Part shown: positions 47,401 to 58,290 of the stretch, in pieces
How the letters are laid out: each line of letters begins with the position of its first letter
Numbering within the stretch: position 1 is the stretch's first letter
NCBI RefSeq assembly: GCF_000208745.1
Contig: NC_030858.1
Location: 25,332,301-25,396,300, forward strand
Length of the DNA stretch: 64,000 nucleotides
Direction of reading: 5' to 3'
Source of the DNA: Theobroma cacao
Taxonomy: Eukaryota > Streptophyta > Magnoliopsida > Malvales > Malvaceae
The notes under the pieces: model-generated
What the model was told of the DNA's origin: nothing
Databases searched by the model: none
What the model saw: only the letters and a program-made list of their open reading frames with translations
Program-made: the position numbers and the translations under genes

Positions 47401-47638
47401 ATATTTGGTAATTGAGATGTGATTAATGACATTATGATGCAAGGGTACATGGTATAATGAAAATTATGCATATGATTAGAGATGATAAGATAGAGTATGA
47501 ACAATAAATTATGCAAAGTTATCCATAGGCATAATGAGAATCCATATGGATTACATGAGAGAAAACTTATGGTAGGATGTAAGTTGAATGGTAACTTAAA
47601 CATCCAAAAGGGTAATCTAGAATTGATTATACCCTAAT
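44484..47638 (+). mobile_element. GypD internal region, left part, without gag-pol
   Basis: About 3.15 kb before CopC inserts. I find no protease, reverse transcriptase, RNase H, integrase or chromodomain in any frame. There is one coding-like remnant near 44970-45151. The rest (45152-47638) is AT-rich, has many ATGATA- and TGAAAATTA-like words and only chance ORFs. Together with the huge LTRs this fits a non-autonomous large retrotransposon derivative (LARD-like). Confidence 0.65.
44973..45151 (+). pseudogene. Coding remnant of unknown identity in GypD
   Basis: One frame reads STIQDFPPGYGRGVAPISRE, then an acidic stretch (GENGEDEEDP), a stop, and EAKDDLEYDPSMCTGPDSDSS before TAG at 45149-45151. 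Upstream, in other frames, are pieces such as MDYTARSRYVQQCESPESNL (from about 44753). Basic, then proline and glycine, then acidic composition recalls a gag C-terminus, but I cannot assign a family. Confidence 0.4.
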
Positions 47639-48853
47639 TTTTGGCTCCATTAGTTTTTTATGATAATAAAACATTCTCACTCATTTGTGTCTAATATCTC
47701 TACTTGAGTGTGCAGGACAAAAATTATATGCCAAGAATAAATCAGTCATTCAAAGGCACATATCAAAAATCATATGAATAAAGAGATACAATTGATCAAC
47801 AAAACAGAAGCCTCTTAGTTGGATAATGAAGGGTATTAGCCAGCTAAAATTCAAATTAGAAGTTAGCGGACTCAAGTGGTTTGAGAGACAAAGAAGACTT
47901 AGTCGACCGATAAGTATGTTAGTCGACTAAGAGCCTACTGCCAGAAATCTGAACTTCAAGATAGAAACAACTTAATCAACTGAAAAGGAAACTAGTCGAC
48001 TAAGTGCTCACTACCAAAAACTGGGATGAGAAGACAAAGACAATTTAGTCGACTAAGAGCACGGTTGGTCAACTAAGATCATTCTGTCAGAAAATTTGAA
48101 TTGAGCACTAGAAGACAGATTAATGGCTAGAACTACCACCAAACTGTTTCCAATGATCAAAAACTGCTTAACACCTATCAAAGCTGATTTTTCAACTATT
48201 GAAAAGGCTCCCAATGGCTAGAAAATGTAATGAAGGCTTCCAAGTCCAAAAAGAGCTCAAAAAATTACAAAAACCTTTAGCATACTTTTTGCACTTCACT
48301 CTTATCCTTGTCAAAAATTCAAGCACTTCACTTTGTACCACTTAGATCAAGTCAGTGATCATAGGTACAACTTTATTTCTCTTCTCCTTGTATACTTAGG
48401 GTGAATGAGTCACTCTAAGGGATTTATTCAAGCTTGGATTGCTTGATTGAGTATATAGGTTCTAACTTAGCCTAAAAAAGTTAGTTGTTGGGTTTTGGTT
48501 GATCCCAATAAAAACCATCGTGAAAGGTTTTAGCTGAACTTGGTAAAAGTCATTGTAAAGCTTGGTGAAAGCTTGCGAATTTCACCTTTTATAGTGGATT
48601 AATTTGGAAAATCATTGGTTGAACAATTAAGATAGTGAATGTAGATCTTGGACCAAACCACTATAAATTCTAGTATATTGTTTACTCTATTTTTGTTTTT
48701 GCTTTTATTTTTATTCCTTCCTAAATCATTCTCTCATCTAGCATAGAACAAGTCTTTATTGATTTTAAACTTGTCCTCAACTTAGAGCCAATTTGAGTAA
48801 GAGCCAAAAAGTGCCATTCACCCCCCCTCTAGCACATTTATTTGGGACCAACA
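47639..48853 (+). repeat. CopC 5' LTR
   Basis: 1,215 bases. It starts TTTTGGCTCC (TGTTGGCTCC with the second base changed) and ends GGGACCAACA. It carries six AGTCGAC-type motifs at about 47908-48080, with the perfect palindrome TTAGTCGACTAA at 48045-48056. The TATA region near 48197 is decayed. The end block GTGCCATTCACCCCCCC is typical for Sirevirus-like LTRs. Confidence 0.9.
47905..48080 (+). repeat. TTAGTCGACTAA palindrome array in CopC LTR
   Basis: There are six copies or variants of CTTAGTCGACTAAG in 175 bases, often in pairs about 20 bases apart (for example 47908 with 47931). The same pairs are present in the 3' LTR (about 59545-59725) and in the solo LTR at 39528 (about 39708-39960), so the array belongs to the family. 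Confidence 0.8.
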
Positions 48854-48855
48854 AG

Positions 48856-48867
48856 TGGTATCAAAGC
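48856..48867 (+). other. CopC primer binding site
   Basis: TGGTATCAAAGC, two bases after the 5' LTR, matches the tRNA-Met primer site at 11 of 12 positions (G to A). Confidence 0.85.
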
Positions 48868-48910
48868 CAATCCCTCATTATCTAGGCTTAGCATTCTAAG
48901 GGAGATCCTA

Positions 48911-49774
48911 ATGACTCTTCAAAAATCAGTAGTTGCTGAGGGACAATCAACAAACAGACCACCTTTGTTTGATGGCTCAAATTACCCCTATTGGAGTATT
49001 AAAATGTCAATATATATAAGGGCAATACACTATGAGATGTGGGATGTCATTACTGATGGTCCCTTTATTCTTTCAACCTTAAATGTTGTAACCAACGAGA
49101 TGATTCCTAAGACAAGGTCTGAACGGACCGAAGTTGAAACCAAAAAAGTCCAAACAAACTTTAAGGCAATCAATACACTACATTATGCTTTAACTCCCAC
49201 TGAATTCAACAAAATGTCAAGCTGTACCACAGCTAAACAAGGGTGGGATAAACTTAGGATTATTCATGAAGGGACTTCACAAGTCAAGGAGTCTAAGATA
49301 GCTCTCTTAACCCATAATTATGAGATGTTTAAGATGGAACCTAGTGAAGATATCACCAGCATGCTAGATAGGTTCACAAACATCACAAATAAACTTAGTC
49401 AACTAGGCAAACCAATTCCCGAACATGAAATTGTCAAAAGATTTCTTAGAAGCCTGCCTAAAAATTGGAAGCCAAAGGTAATTGCCATTCGTGAAGCCAA
49501 GGACTTAAATGTAATAACCCTTGATGAAATTTGTAGGTCTCTTCTCACTCACGAGCTAGAACTTAAGGAAAAGGAAAAAGAAGACAAGAGAGAAGCTAAA
49601 GAAAATAAGAAAAGCATTGCCTTAAAAGCTAGCATCCTTGAAGAAGAATTGGATAGTTTATCTTGTGATGATGATGAGGAACTGGCTATGGTTGCAATAG
49701 GGTCCAAAAAGCTTATGAACCTAAGAAACCGGAGATTGGCTAAAAGAGAATATAGAAGAGATCAAGGCTCTTGA
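48911..49774 (+). CDS. CopC gag, capsid region (open frame)
   Basis: An open frame starts at ATG 48911 (MTLQKSVVAEGQS), 58 bases after the 5' LTR. The frame is open further upstream, to 48842 in the LTR end, but gag homology begins at 48911. It shows NYPYWSIKMSIYI, EEL-free capsid motifs SKIALLTHNYEMFKMEPSED, MLDRFTNITNKL and RFLRSLPKNWKPK. This is the retrotransposon gag (UBN2) domain, followed by a lysine and glutamate rich coiled stretch (KEKEKEDKREAKENKK) and a stop (TGA) after RDQGS. Gag packages element RNA in cytoplasmic particles. It ends early, before its zinc knuckle. Confidence 0.85.
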   Translation: MTLQKSVVAEGQSTNRPPLFDGSNYPYWSIKMSIYIRAIHYEMWDVITDGPFILSTLNVVTNEMIPKTRSERTEVETKKVQTNFKAINTLHYALTPTEFNKMSSCTTAKQGWDKLRIIHEGTSQVKESKIALLTHNYEMFKMEPSEDITSMLDRFTNITNKLSQLGKPIPEHEIVKRFLRSLPKNWKPKVIAIREAKDLNVITLDEICRSLLTHELELKEKEKEDKREAKENKKSIALKASILEEELDSLSCDDDEELAMVAIGSKKLMNLRNRRLAKREYRRDQGS

Positions 49775-50469
49775 TGGAGAACCAAAAATAAAAATGAGTC
49801 CAACAATAAGGAAGAGCTTATATACTTCAAACGCAAAAAGTCAGGACACTTCGACTAAGAATGCCCTTTGCTAAAGGAAGAAATGCCAAAGAAAAACAAA
49901 AAATCAAGGAAGCCAATGGTGGCTACTACTTGGTCAGATAGTGATACTTGAAGTTTTGATAATGAAGAAGAAAAAGCTAAAGAAAGAGTAAATTTATGTC
50001 TGATGGCAAGGGATGATGAATCCGAGGTATCTCCAACCCCTTGTGATATTTCTATTGATGAACTTCAAGAAGAGTATGAATGTCTTTATGATGAATTTGA
50101 AAACTAGCTTCAAAATACAAAACTTTAAAGAAAAAGACTGCATCTCTTGAATCAAGTTTAGAAAAAATTAGATATGACTTCATATTTGTTTTTGAACAAA
50201 GAAACATTCTTCAAACAGAACTAGAACATTCAAAAATAGATTATGAAATTCTAAAATTAGAATTGGAAAGTAGAACTGAAGCTTTACAAAAAGCAGTTGA
50301 AAAAAATGCTAATCTTAAAAGTTTAAGGGAAGTGACATCAAAAAGAAACACATACTTTAAGAAAAATTCTGATTATGTTTCACCTAGATGTTATAATTGT
50401 GGAAAACTTGGACATTTATCTTATGACTGCTATAGAAAAAGAAGCATGCAGAAAACAAGAAAAATTTGA
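49775..50469 (+). pseudogene. CopC gag C-terminus with two zinc-knuckle regions
   Basis: The first knuckle is decayed (YFKRKKSGHFD-stop-ECP, 49830-49863), with the leading cysteines lost. Then TTWSDSD, CLMARDDESE and a long predicted coiled coil (50130-50330: LESSLEKIRYDF, LELESRTEALQKAVEKN) follow. The second knuckle CYNCGKLGHLSYDC (C-x2-C-x4-H-x4-C) is intact near 50392-50433. Several stops and a frame change at about 50105 split it. Two knuckles separated by a coiled coil are usual in Sirevirus gag. Confidence 0.82.
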
Positions 50470-50994
50470 GTTCCAAAAGGATCCTATGTTGCAACTAACC
50501 TTCAAGGACCCATCAAAGTATGGGTACCTATTAAGAAAAACTAAAAATTTGTTTTGTAGGTTGAGCCAACTCGAAAAGACACATACACAAGAGCTCAACC
50601 AAAGGAAAAAGAACCATGGTATATAGACTGTGGCTGCTCAAGGCACATGACTAGAAACGAAATATTGTTTGCTTAGCTGGATAAGAGAAAGGGAGGTACC
50701 CTTTCTTTTGGTGATGATTCAAAAGGTAGAATTTATGGTATAGGAACCATTGGTAAGAACTCTCAAGCTCGAATTAGTCATGTGTTGCTGATTAAAGGTT
50801 TGAAATACAATTTGTTAAGTATCAGCCAATTGTGTGATAAAAGATTTAAGGTATGCTTTGACTCAAATAAATGTGAAGTGATAGACATAAGTACTTACAA
50901 AGTTTCATTTATAGGAAAAAGAATTAAGAATATGTATGTTATATTTCTTGAAGATCTTAAAGTAGATTGTGAAACATCTTATGGCAAATGTTGA
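50470..50994 (+). pseudogene. CopC aspartic protease, catalytic site altered
   Basis: GPIKVWVPI leads into WYIDCGCSRHMTRNE. The catalytic triplet DSG reads DCG at 50626-50634, so the element's protease site is changed. Further family pieces are LSFGDDSKGRIYGIGTIGKN and GLKYNLLSISQLCDKRFKV. A stop (TAG at about 50675) and a frame change interrupt it. The protease would normally cut the gag-pol polyprotein. Confidence 0.85.
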
Positions 50995-52039
50995 AAATGA
51001 TGGTCGGTTATGGCATAGGAGACTTGGACATGTGAGCATGCATACTATCTCAAAATTGATAAGAAAAAATTTAGTTATAGGATTGCCTGAGCTTAAATTT
51101 GGATATGAGCAATTTTTTTATGCATGTCAACTAGGTAAACAAATTAAAACATTTTTCAAAACCAAAAAGGTTGTCTCCACCTTTAGACCTCTTGAACTGC
51201 TGCACATTGATTTATTTAGACCTATTAACACAATTAGCCTAGGAGGCAAATCATATGGCTTTCTGATAGTTGATGACTACTCAAGGTATACTTGGGTCTA
51301 TTTTCTTGCTCATAAGAATCATACTCTACCTGCATTTATAAATCATTATAGGACGGTTGAAAATGAAAAGGGACTGGTCATAGTTAGCATTAGGAGTAAT
51401 CATGGAGGTGAGTTTGAAGGAGATGAGTTTGAGAACTTTTGTAATGAAAAGGGGTTGGATCATAATTTTTCTACACCTAGAACACCACAGCAAAATGGAG
51501 TTGTAGAAAGGAAAATTCAAACCTTAAAAGAGATGGCTCGAACAATGTTTTATGAAAATAATTTACCAAAGTACTTTTGGGTAGAAGCTGTAAACATAGC
51601 AGCTTACCTCCTTAATAGAGTGTCAATAAAAGACATGATATCAAAAACCCCATATGAACTATACAAAGATAGAAAACCAAACATCTCTCACCTTAGAAGC
51701 TTTGGCTACAAATGCTTTTTGTTGAACAATGGAAAACATCCTCTAGGAAAGTTTGATGCTAAAAGTGATGAGGCTATATTTATAGGATATGCATTGAACT
51801 CAAAAGCTTATAGAGTCTTTAACAAAAGATCTTTAACCGTTAAGGAGTCTATCCATGTAGTTTTTGATGAATCCAATGCCTTGCAAAAGGAAATTCTTGC
51901 TGATGAAGATAATACGGATGACCTTGAAAGACAAATGGAAGAAATGAGCATAGATGACCAGAAAAATAGTGAAGAAAATTTCCTAAGAAGAGAAATAGAA
52001 CCTCCACCCTTAGAAACCTTGCAAAGGACTGAAAATTAA
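50969..52039 (+). pseudogene. CopC integrase (long open frame, key residues changed)
   Basis: 356 codons are open. The HHCC region has LWHRRLGHVSMHTI and FFYACQLGKQ, where the first cysteine of the usual CxxC is lost. The core has LLHIDLF (first D), IRSNHGGEF at 51389-51415 with the second catalytic D changed to N (AAT at 51398-51400), and QQNGVVERKIQTLKEMARTM with the E. The C-terminal part includes AKSDEAIFIGYALNSKAYRV. By family knowledge, an integrase without the second D cannot join DNA. The frame was kept open while key residues drifted. Confidence 0.9.
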
Positions 52040-53204
52040 CAAAATGATCTTTTAAAGAGCTGGAGGTATATCAAGGATCATCCGCAAGAGCAAATCATAA
52101 GTGGTACTTCTCAAGGAGTCAAGACTAGGAGAGGAACTAGAGAAACATGTGAATTCACAGCTTTCATCTCACAAATTGAGCCTAAAAGCTTTGAGGAGGC
52201 AGAAAAAAAAAGAAAGCTAGATATTGGCCATGCAAGAAGAGCTTGATCAATTTGAGAGAAACCAAATATGGACTCTAGTTTCTAGTCCAATTAATCATCC
52301 TATTGTTGGCACAAAATGTGTCTTTAGAAATAAGGTAGATAAGCAAGGAAATGTTATTAAGAACAAAGCTAGGTTACTAGCTCGAGGGTATAACCAAGAA
52401 GAAGGCATTGACTATGATGAGACATTTACCCCTATTGCTAGGATTGAAGCCATTAGATTATTGCTTGCATTTACGTGTTTCATGAACTTCAAATTATTCC
52501 AAATGGATGTAAAAAGTGTATTTTTAAATGGTTTTCTTCAAGAAGAAGTATATGTTGAACAACTCCCCGGATTTGAGGACTGTGAAAAACCAGATTATGT
52601 GTTCAAACTTCATAAGGCATTGTATGGACTAAAACAAGCTCCAAGAGCATGGTATGAAAGACTTTCTAGGTTTTTAGTTGAGAAAAGATATAGTAAAGGA
52701 ATCATTGATACAACACTATTTGTCAAAAAATGCTTGAATGATTTAATTATTATTCAAATCTATGTGGATGATATTGTGTTTAGTGCAACTAATGAGGCTT
52801 TATGCAAGAACTTTGCTGAAGAGATGCAGAGTGAATTTGAAATTAGCATGATGGGTGAGCTGAAATTCTTTCTTGGCTTTCAAATCAAACAAAGTGAGGA
52901 AGGAATCTTTATTAGCCAAGAAAGATACATTCAAGATATGCTGAAAAAGTTTGACATGCTGAAGCTGAAATCAATTAGCACACCAATGAGTCCATCCACC
53001 AAACTTGATGCTGATGAAAAAGGAAAAAGTGTTTATCAAAAGCTTTATAGAGGTATGATTGGATCCCTGCTGTACTTAACTGCTAGCAGGCATGATATTC
53101 AATTTAGTGTATGTTTGTGTATACGGTTTCAATCACAACCTAAAAAGTCACACTTGACTGCAGTAAAAAGAATCTTTAGATACCTTATAGACACACAAAT
53201 TTAG
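52040..53204 (+). pseudogene. CopC reverse transcriptase (RVT_2), nearly full length
   Basis: A linker (SWRYIKDHPQEQIISG, TCEFTAFISQIEPKSFEEA) precedes a poly-A frameshift at about 52203-52212. RT is then open from 52224 to 53204: MQEELDQFERNQIW, NKARLLARGYNQEEGIDYDE, MDVKSVFLNGFLQEEVYVEQ, KALYGLKQAPRAWYERLSRF, and the catalytic IYVDDIVFSA with YVDD at 52761-52772. SLLYLTASRHDIQFSV, where the usual P is H, lies near the end. It stops at 53202-53204 and shifts frame into RNase H. Confidence 0.9.
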
Positions 53205-53710
53205 GATTGTGGTATCCTAGAGGAACATCCTTCGATCTTATTGGATATTCAGATGCAGACTTTGCTGGAAGCAAAATAAATAGAAAGAGCACTAGTAGAA
53301 CATGTCAGTTTCTAAGAGATAAGCTTGTATCCTGGTCGAGTAAGAAACAAAACTCAGTTGTACTCTCCACAACTAAAGCTAAATATATTTCTTTAGGTAG
53401 TTGCTGTGCTCAGATTTTATGGATCAAATAATAATTAAAAGACTTTGGAATAATCTTGCATAATGTACCAATATTTTGTGATAACACAAGTGCCATCAAC
53501 ATCTCAAAGAATCCTATCCAACACTCTAGGACCAAACATATTGAAATTAGGCATCACTTTATTAGAGATCATGGAATTAAAGGAGACATTAAAATTGAGT
53601 TTGTTAGCACCATGAAACAATTAGCTGATATATTCACCAAACCCCTAAATGAGAAAAGATTTTATGAAATTATGAGAAATTTAGGGATGGTTAATGTGCA
53701 GGAACTGTAA
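53205..53710 (+). pseudogene. CopC RNase H and pol C-terminus
   Basis: LIGYSDADFAGSKINRKSTS, SWSSKKQNSVVLSTTKAKYI (usual E of the STTEAEY motif changed to K), a stop after LWIK, then CDNTSAINISKNPIQHSRTK, HIEIRHHFIRDHGIKGDIKI and LADIFTKPLNEKRF. This is the standard copia RNase H order. Two frame breaks separate it from RT and divide it internally. Confidence 0.88.
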
Positions 53711-54099
53711 GAAATATTTTTTTGAGTTTTCATTCACAAAACAGTAAGGACTTAGTCGATTAAGAATCTCTTGATCAACTAAGAGTATTTTCTCTCTTTA
53801 AATAATAAGACTCAGTCAGATAAAGAGAGAATGAATAAAATAATAAAAAGAAACAGTCTACCGGGCGAAGAAAAAGAAGAGAAAAATTGCCTAACTTGTA
53901 AATAAAATTGAGAGGCAAATTTTTGAATTTTGAAAAGATGAAGTTACCAACCACATTTAAAGAGGGGGAGTCAGACAGTTTTGAGAAGAATTAGCCACTC
54001 TTAACTCATTTTCCCTTCATTTTCTCTCATCTGAAACTGACCTTTTCTAAACCGAAACTCTTTCCTCTCAAAACCACAAAACCCCAAGCTAGAAACATC
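53711..54099 (+). other. CopC spacer between pol and the downstream ORF
   Basis: This is non-coding. Short AGTCGATTAAG and GATCAACTAAG motifs at about 53755-53780 repeat the LTR palindrome theme outside the LTR. The rest is purine-rich (GAGAAAAATTG, AAAGAGGGGGAGTC near 53960). No ORF with homology was seen. Confidence 0.6.
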
Positions 54100-55753
54100 T
54101 CAAAACCAAATGAAAAAATTTTCCTTGTCTAAAGAAATTTTGGAAACGAAGAAGGGCAAATGGCCAATGGAAACGAGTCCACAAGCAAAAATTTAGAAAA
54201 AGAAGAAGAAGAAGATTGTGTCCGCCTCTGTGGTTAAGAAAATTAGGAAAAAACAGATAGAGAAGGAACACAGAGGAAAGAAAAACAAAGATAAAGGAAA
54301 ATCCTCCAAGAAAGGTAAGATTCTATCCTCAAAGTTTAGAAATAAAGCCCATGAGGATAGGTCCAAGAAAGTTAAAAATGCTCTGATTACATGTGGCAAA
54401 TTTATTGACTAGGGGAGCTTCGATGAAAACCCTAAAATCTAAATAAGATTATCTTATTATTTTGAGGAAATGAAACTGAAGAAATTTAGCACTTTTAAGA
54501 ACAGAACATATAGTGCTAGTCTGGTAAAAGAATTTTATGGAAGCATAGCTTTAGATAAGGATGAACGTGAGGATCCTAATGATTTCATTAATGATGGTTT
54601 GATTGTCTTCTTAAATGGAAAAAAGTTTGTGGTGACTGCTGTAGATTTAGAAAATCTGCTTAAAATTGAATGTGATGAGGGTGATTATGAAATTCCTGAG
54701 AATTATGACCTTTCATCTCTGTGGGAGATAATCATAGGGCAGAAAGAAAAATATTCATCCAAAAGTAATGTTTGTCTAATCAAAAGCCCTCATATTAGAA
54801 TTCTTCATTATTTCATTACTGTAAATATTCACGAAAAAGTGAAAACTTTAGCTATGTCAGCCTTCAGGACATGTCGTTGATGGAGCATGCCTTTAGTGGT
54901 GCTTCACTCAACTTAAGGCGATTTATGATTGAGAGAATGAGGAAAACATGTCAAATTGATAAAATAAATCTACCATATGGAAATGTGATCACCTCACTAG
55001 TTAAGAAAAAGGGAATATGGAATTCTAGGTATGAACTAGATCAAGTAAAAGTAAGGACCAAGCTATCTATCTTGGAAGTCTACCTAAGATGGGGTAAAAA
55101 CTTGATGGAGAAAAGTTTGTTAAAACCTCCAAGGTTACTCCAAGAGAAGAATCTTCTCTTCTTGCTCAATCAGAAGCAACCCCCTCCTAGTTCTCAAATG
55201 AAATGGTTCTGAATCTGTTGATGCGAATTGATGGAAAGCTCACAGACCAGGTTGTAAGGATGCAGAAAATTAAAGAAAAGTTGGAAGAACTTGAAAATGT
55301 GATGAAAGGAAAAGGCAAATTGACTTCTGAACCTGCTGCTGCATACACTTCTGCTACTTCAAGCCAATCACCAATAGGACAGGCTGCTGAAGGTCCTACC
55401 TTTTAGGTAGAAGGTTCCACTTTTCAAGCTGCAAGTCCTGTCATTCAAGCCGAAGGTTCTGAACTAGAAGTTAATCAACCAAGGAAATCTCAAACTCCTA
55501 AGCCTCAAAATAAAGATGAATCAAATCAAGGCACTGAAGTGCTTGGCTCATTTGAAAATTCTCCATCCCATCATGAACCTTAGCAGGAACAGCCATCACC
55601 TCTTAACTCTGAGGAAATATCAATCATGGATGTTTTTCATCAAATGGTTCAAGAAGAACAAGCAAAGAAAGAGGCAACAAAGGCTAAAGCTAAGAAGCAA
55701 GCATCTGTTAGAACATCCCCTAAGTCAATGCACATTGCAGAGCAAACTGCCTA
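54100..55753 (+). pseudogene. CopC downstream ORF (env-like position), part 1
   Basis: Broken frames form one protein. A lysine-rich start (54100-54412) is followed by a domain from 54470 to about 55060 with LVKEFYGSIAL, DFINDGLIVFLNGKKFVVTA, IRILHYFITVNIHEKVKT and AFSGASLNLRRFMIERM. This resembles the plant transposon-associated domain with the LVREFYANL signature. Next comes RIDGKLTDQVVRMQKIKEKL, a coiled coil, and a proline, serine and glutamine rich region (55320-55600). In Sireviruses an extra ORF sits here, sometimes called env-like. I see no signal peptide or clear membrane anchor. A family-B LTR splits it at 55754. Confidence 0.65.
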
Positions 55754-58290
55754 TATGAGACCTCGACCTCTATAGGCTTGTAACTAAGCATAGACACAAT
55801 AACACGAGCTAAGGGTAGTTTCGTCATTTCCTTAGTAAGTCCCTAAAAGTAAGTTTTAAACAATATTAAGGCCTAAGTAGACCTAAGTCATAAATGAATG
55901 ATAAAAATATGGGTAAAATGACGAAAGAAATCAAAATGATGATGGTTTTCACGGTAGGGGCAAAATGGTCATTTTTCACCTTCGGTCAAAATTTTTAAGT
56001 TTTCACATTTTGGACTTTGTTTTGTGTCAAAAGACTAAAAGATTACATAAAGGATTAGAGGAAAACAAGCTAACTTGTTGAGGGCATTTTGGTAATTTAA
56101 GTGGAGTGGATAAGCTTGAGTTATAAATATCATCTTCCAACAGCTTCTTTTCCCATTTTCCAACAACTTCTTCTTTTTCTTCCTTCTTCTCTTTCATGTT
56201 GCTTTCATCCTCCATGGAAGCTTGATATGAAAGCTCCATAATCTTCCTCAAAATAGCTCTAATTTTCAAGTTTTTGTGCACTTTTGCATAGAACCCTTGT
56301 ACTCTTTCACTTTCTCACTTTAAAACCCTTGAAAAATTCTACTTTCATATTCTCTCTCACTAGCTAGGTGTTTAGAGAGAGAAAAAGGGAGCTTTTACAA
56401 TAGCTTGGAGAATTATTGGAAAGAATTTTAATTTTACAAAGCTATCAAGGTAAGTAGTAAATTAGAATTGATTTTTTAGTGTTGAGAATGAATAATGTTT
56501 AGACTTGTAGGTGTTTTGGTAGTTGAGGTTGTTCATTCACTTTAGAGTGATTAGGATAGTGAACATAGATAGCCACTTAAATGGCAATTGGAAGCTAGCT
56601 AAGAGAAAGCTTTTAGAATTTATAAGTATGTGAATTGACTTAATTGTGATGCTAATGTGATGATTAAGTCCCAACGAAGCCCCACAATCCCATTTAGACC
56701 ATTAGGGAAGTTAGAGTCGACTAAAGGTTCAACAAAATACTGGTGAATGAACTTGTATTTCAAAATTATTTTGGGAGATATAATTGTATCTGTATGAAAC
56801 ATTGGAATGATTTATTCCAACTTTTCTTTAAAAATGTGTGCCAGGGAACAAGCCCTTGATAAATTGTTTTGATATTGTGAAAATGTGAAATGTGTAAAAG
56901 GACGAACCTATGTGCTCCTATTTCATGTTGATATATCATGTGAAATTGTTTTGGGAGATATAATTGTATCTGTATGAACCATATACGAATATATGTTATG
57001 CATTGATGAATAACATTGTGTAATGATATTGACCTGGCTATGTGCGAGTGGGAGTGCGCATAAGCCGATGCTGACCCCGTTATGTACGAGTGGGAGTGCG
57101 TATAAATCGATACTAACCTGGCCATGTGCTAGTGGGGAGTGCATATGAGCTGATGATGATGGGAGGGTGTGCATGATGATGGATATATATATATATATAT
57201 ACATACATAGATATGTGTGTTATAGAAAGTTCATGAGTATGGTATATGGTTTTGTACATGTTGATCTTTAGAAAAATTTCTAAAACATGTTCATGTTGAT
57301 TTTGTCATTTCAGCAGGATGGCCTTTTTCTTGAGAGAATGGAAACTTTTCTTTGGTGCTCTGTTTCTCGCTACAGTGAGAAACTCTCGGGTTTGAGGGGT
57401 CTGCCTAACTTGGTTCTCGCTACAGTGAAAATGCTATCTTGAATCTCGCTGCAGCGAGAAACTTTCTGTCCATTATGCTATCTTACTTGTTTTGCCATAT
57501 TTTCCTATTTCAATTACACCATAGCTGATCATGGACTCCCAACATTTAGGGGTTTATTTTATTAAGTTTGAAATGAGGAATTTTAGAGAGAAACCCTCGT
57601 TCAGTTAATAACTTGAGCCCAATATCGTTCAGCGAGAATGCCTTTCCGCTGCAATGAGGACCCATCGTTTACCTGACTTGAATTTCATGAATGATATTAA
57701 AGTTTTCCCTCTTCAAAACTTTTGTTGGGCATGGACCCTTTTCATCAAGTGATTTACTCATTTGGGGTTCACATGAGGGGTTTTAATAAGAACTAAACTA
57801 AAATGCATTGTTTTAAAGATAAATGCATCATGATTTCTTTAAATCTTCCTTATTGTTTGCGTGTTCCCTTCCTTTGTTCACTCACTGGGTTTATACTCAC
57901 CGTTTTCAACTTCATGTTTTCATATCAGGAGGCAGTCGATAAATAGGTCGAGGTGTCCTCGTAGATTTGACTCTTGGTAAGTGTCTCGGCATTCAGTAGT
58001 TGTACTTTCGCTCGAGTCTCTCCACTGGCAGTCGAGTACTCTTTTGTTGTGTATAGACAAACTCCATGTAAATTATTAAGACATATGTTTTAGACAATAC
58101 ATGTATATTTGATTGGTAATGCTACTACGTTGGCAATGCTTAGTATTAGTTTGATTCGAAGTTTTGAAATGTGACTTAGAAACTTTTGATGGAATGATGA
58201 ACAGGTTATATTAATAGACTTGCTTGGGCTTAGTGGACTACATCCATTGGGCCCATGCGCCGATCATGGCCCAAAATTTGGGTCATGATA
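55754..58290 (+). mobile_element. Solo LTR, family B, inside CopC
   Basis: The unit runs from TATGAGAC at 55754 (TGTGAGAC changed) to GTCATGATA at 58290 (TTGACA changed), 2,537 bases. The flanks are GCCTA (55749-55753) and GCCCA (58291-58295), a duplication off by one base. It is collinear with 33778-36304: TATA box at 56122-56130, tandem repeat at 57030-57156, TA microsatellite near 57185, and palindromes at 57366-57460, including a perfect TCTCGCTGCAGCGAGA at 57444-57459. It is the deepest level of nesting on the right side. Confidence 0.88.
57030..57156 (+). repeat. 42-base tandem repeat in family-B LTR (3 copies)
   Basis: Units start at 57030, 57072 and 57114 with TGACC- or TAACC-type starts and contain GAGTGGGAGTGCG. 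This is one copy fewer than at 35032, so the array length varies between insertions. Confidence 0.82.

Noticed and set aside
47187..47603. 138-codon reverse-strand ORF in the GypD internal region
   Set aside because: No similarity to any known family that I can recognise, biased composition, opposite to the element. Likely chance.
54193..54399. Reverse-strand ORF with phenylalanine runs near the CopC downstream ORF
   Set aside because: It is the antisense of the lysine-rich start of the plus-strand ORF.
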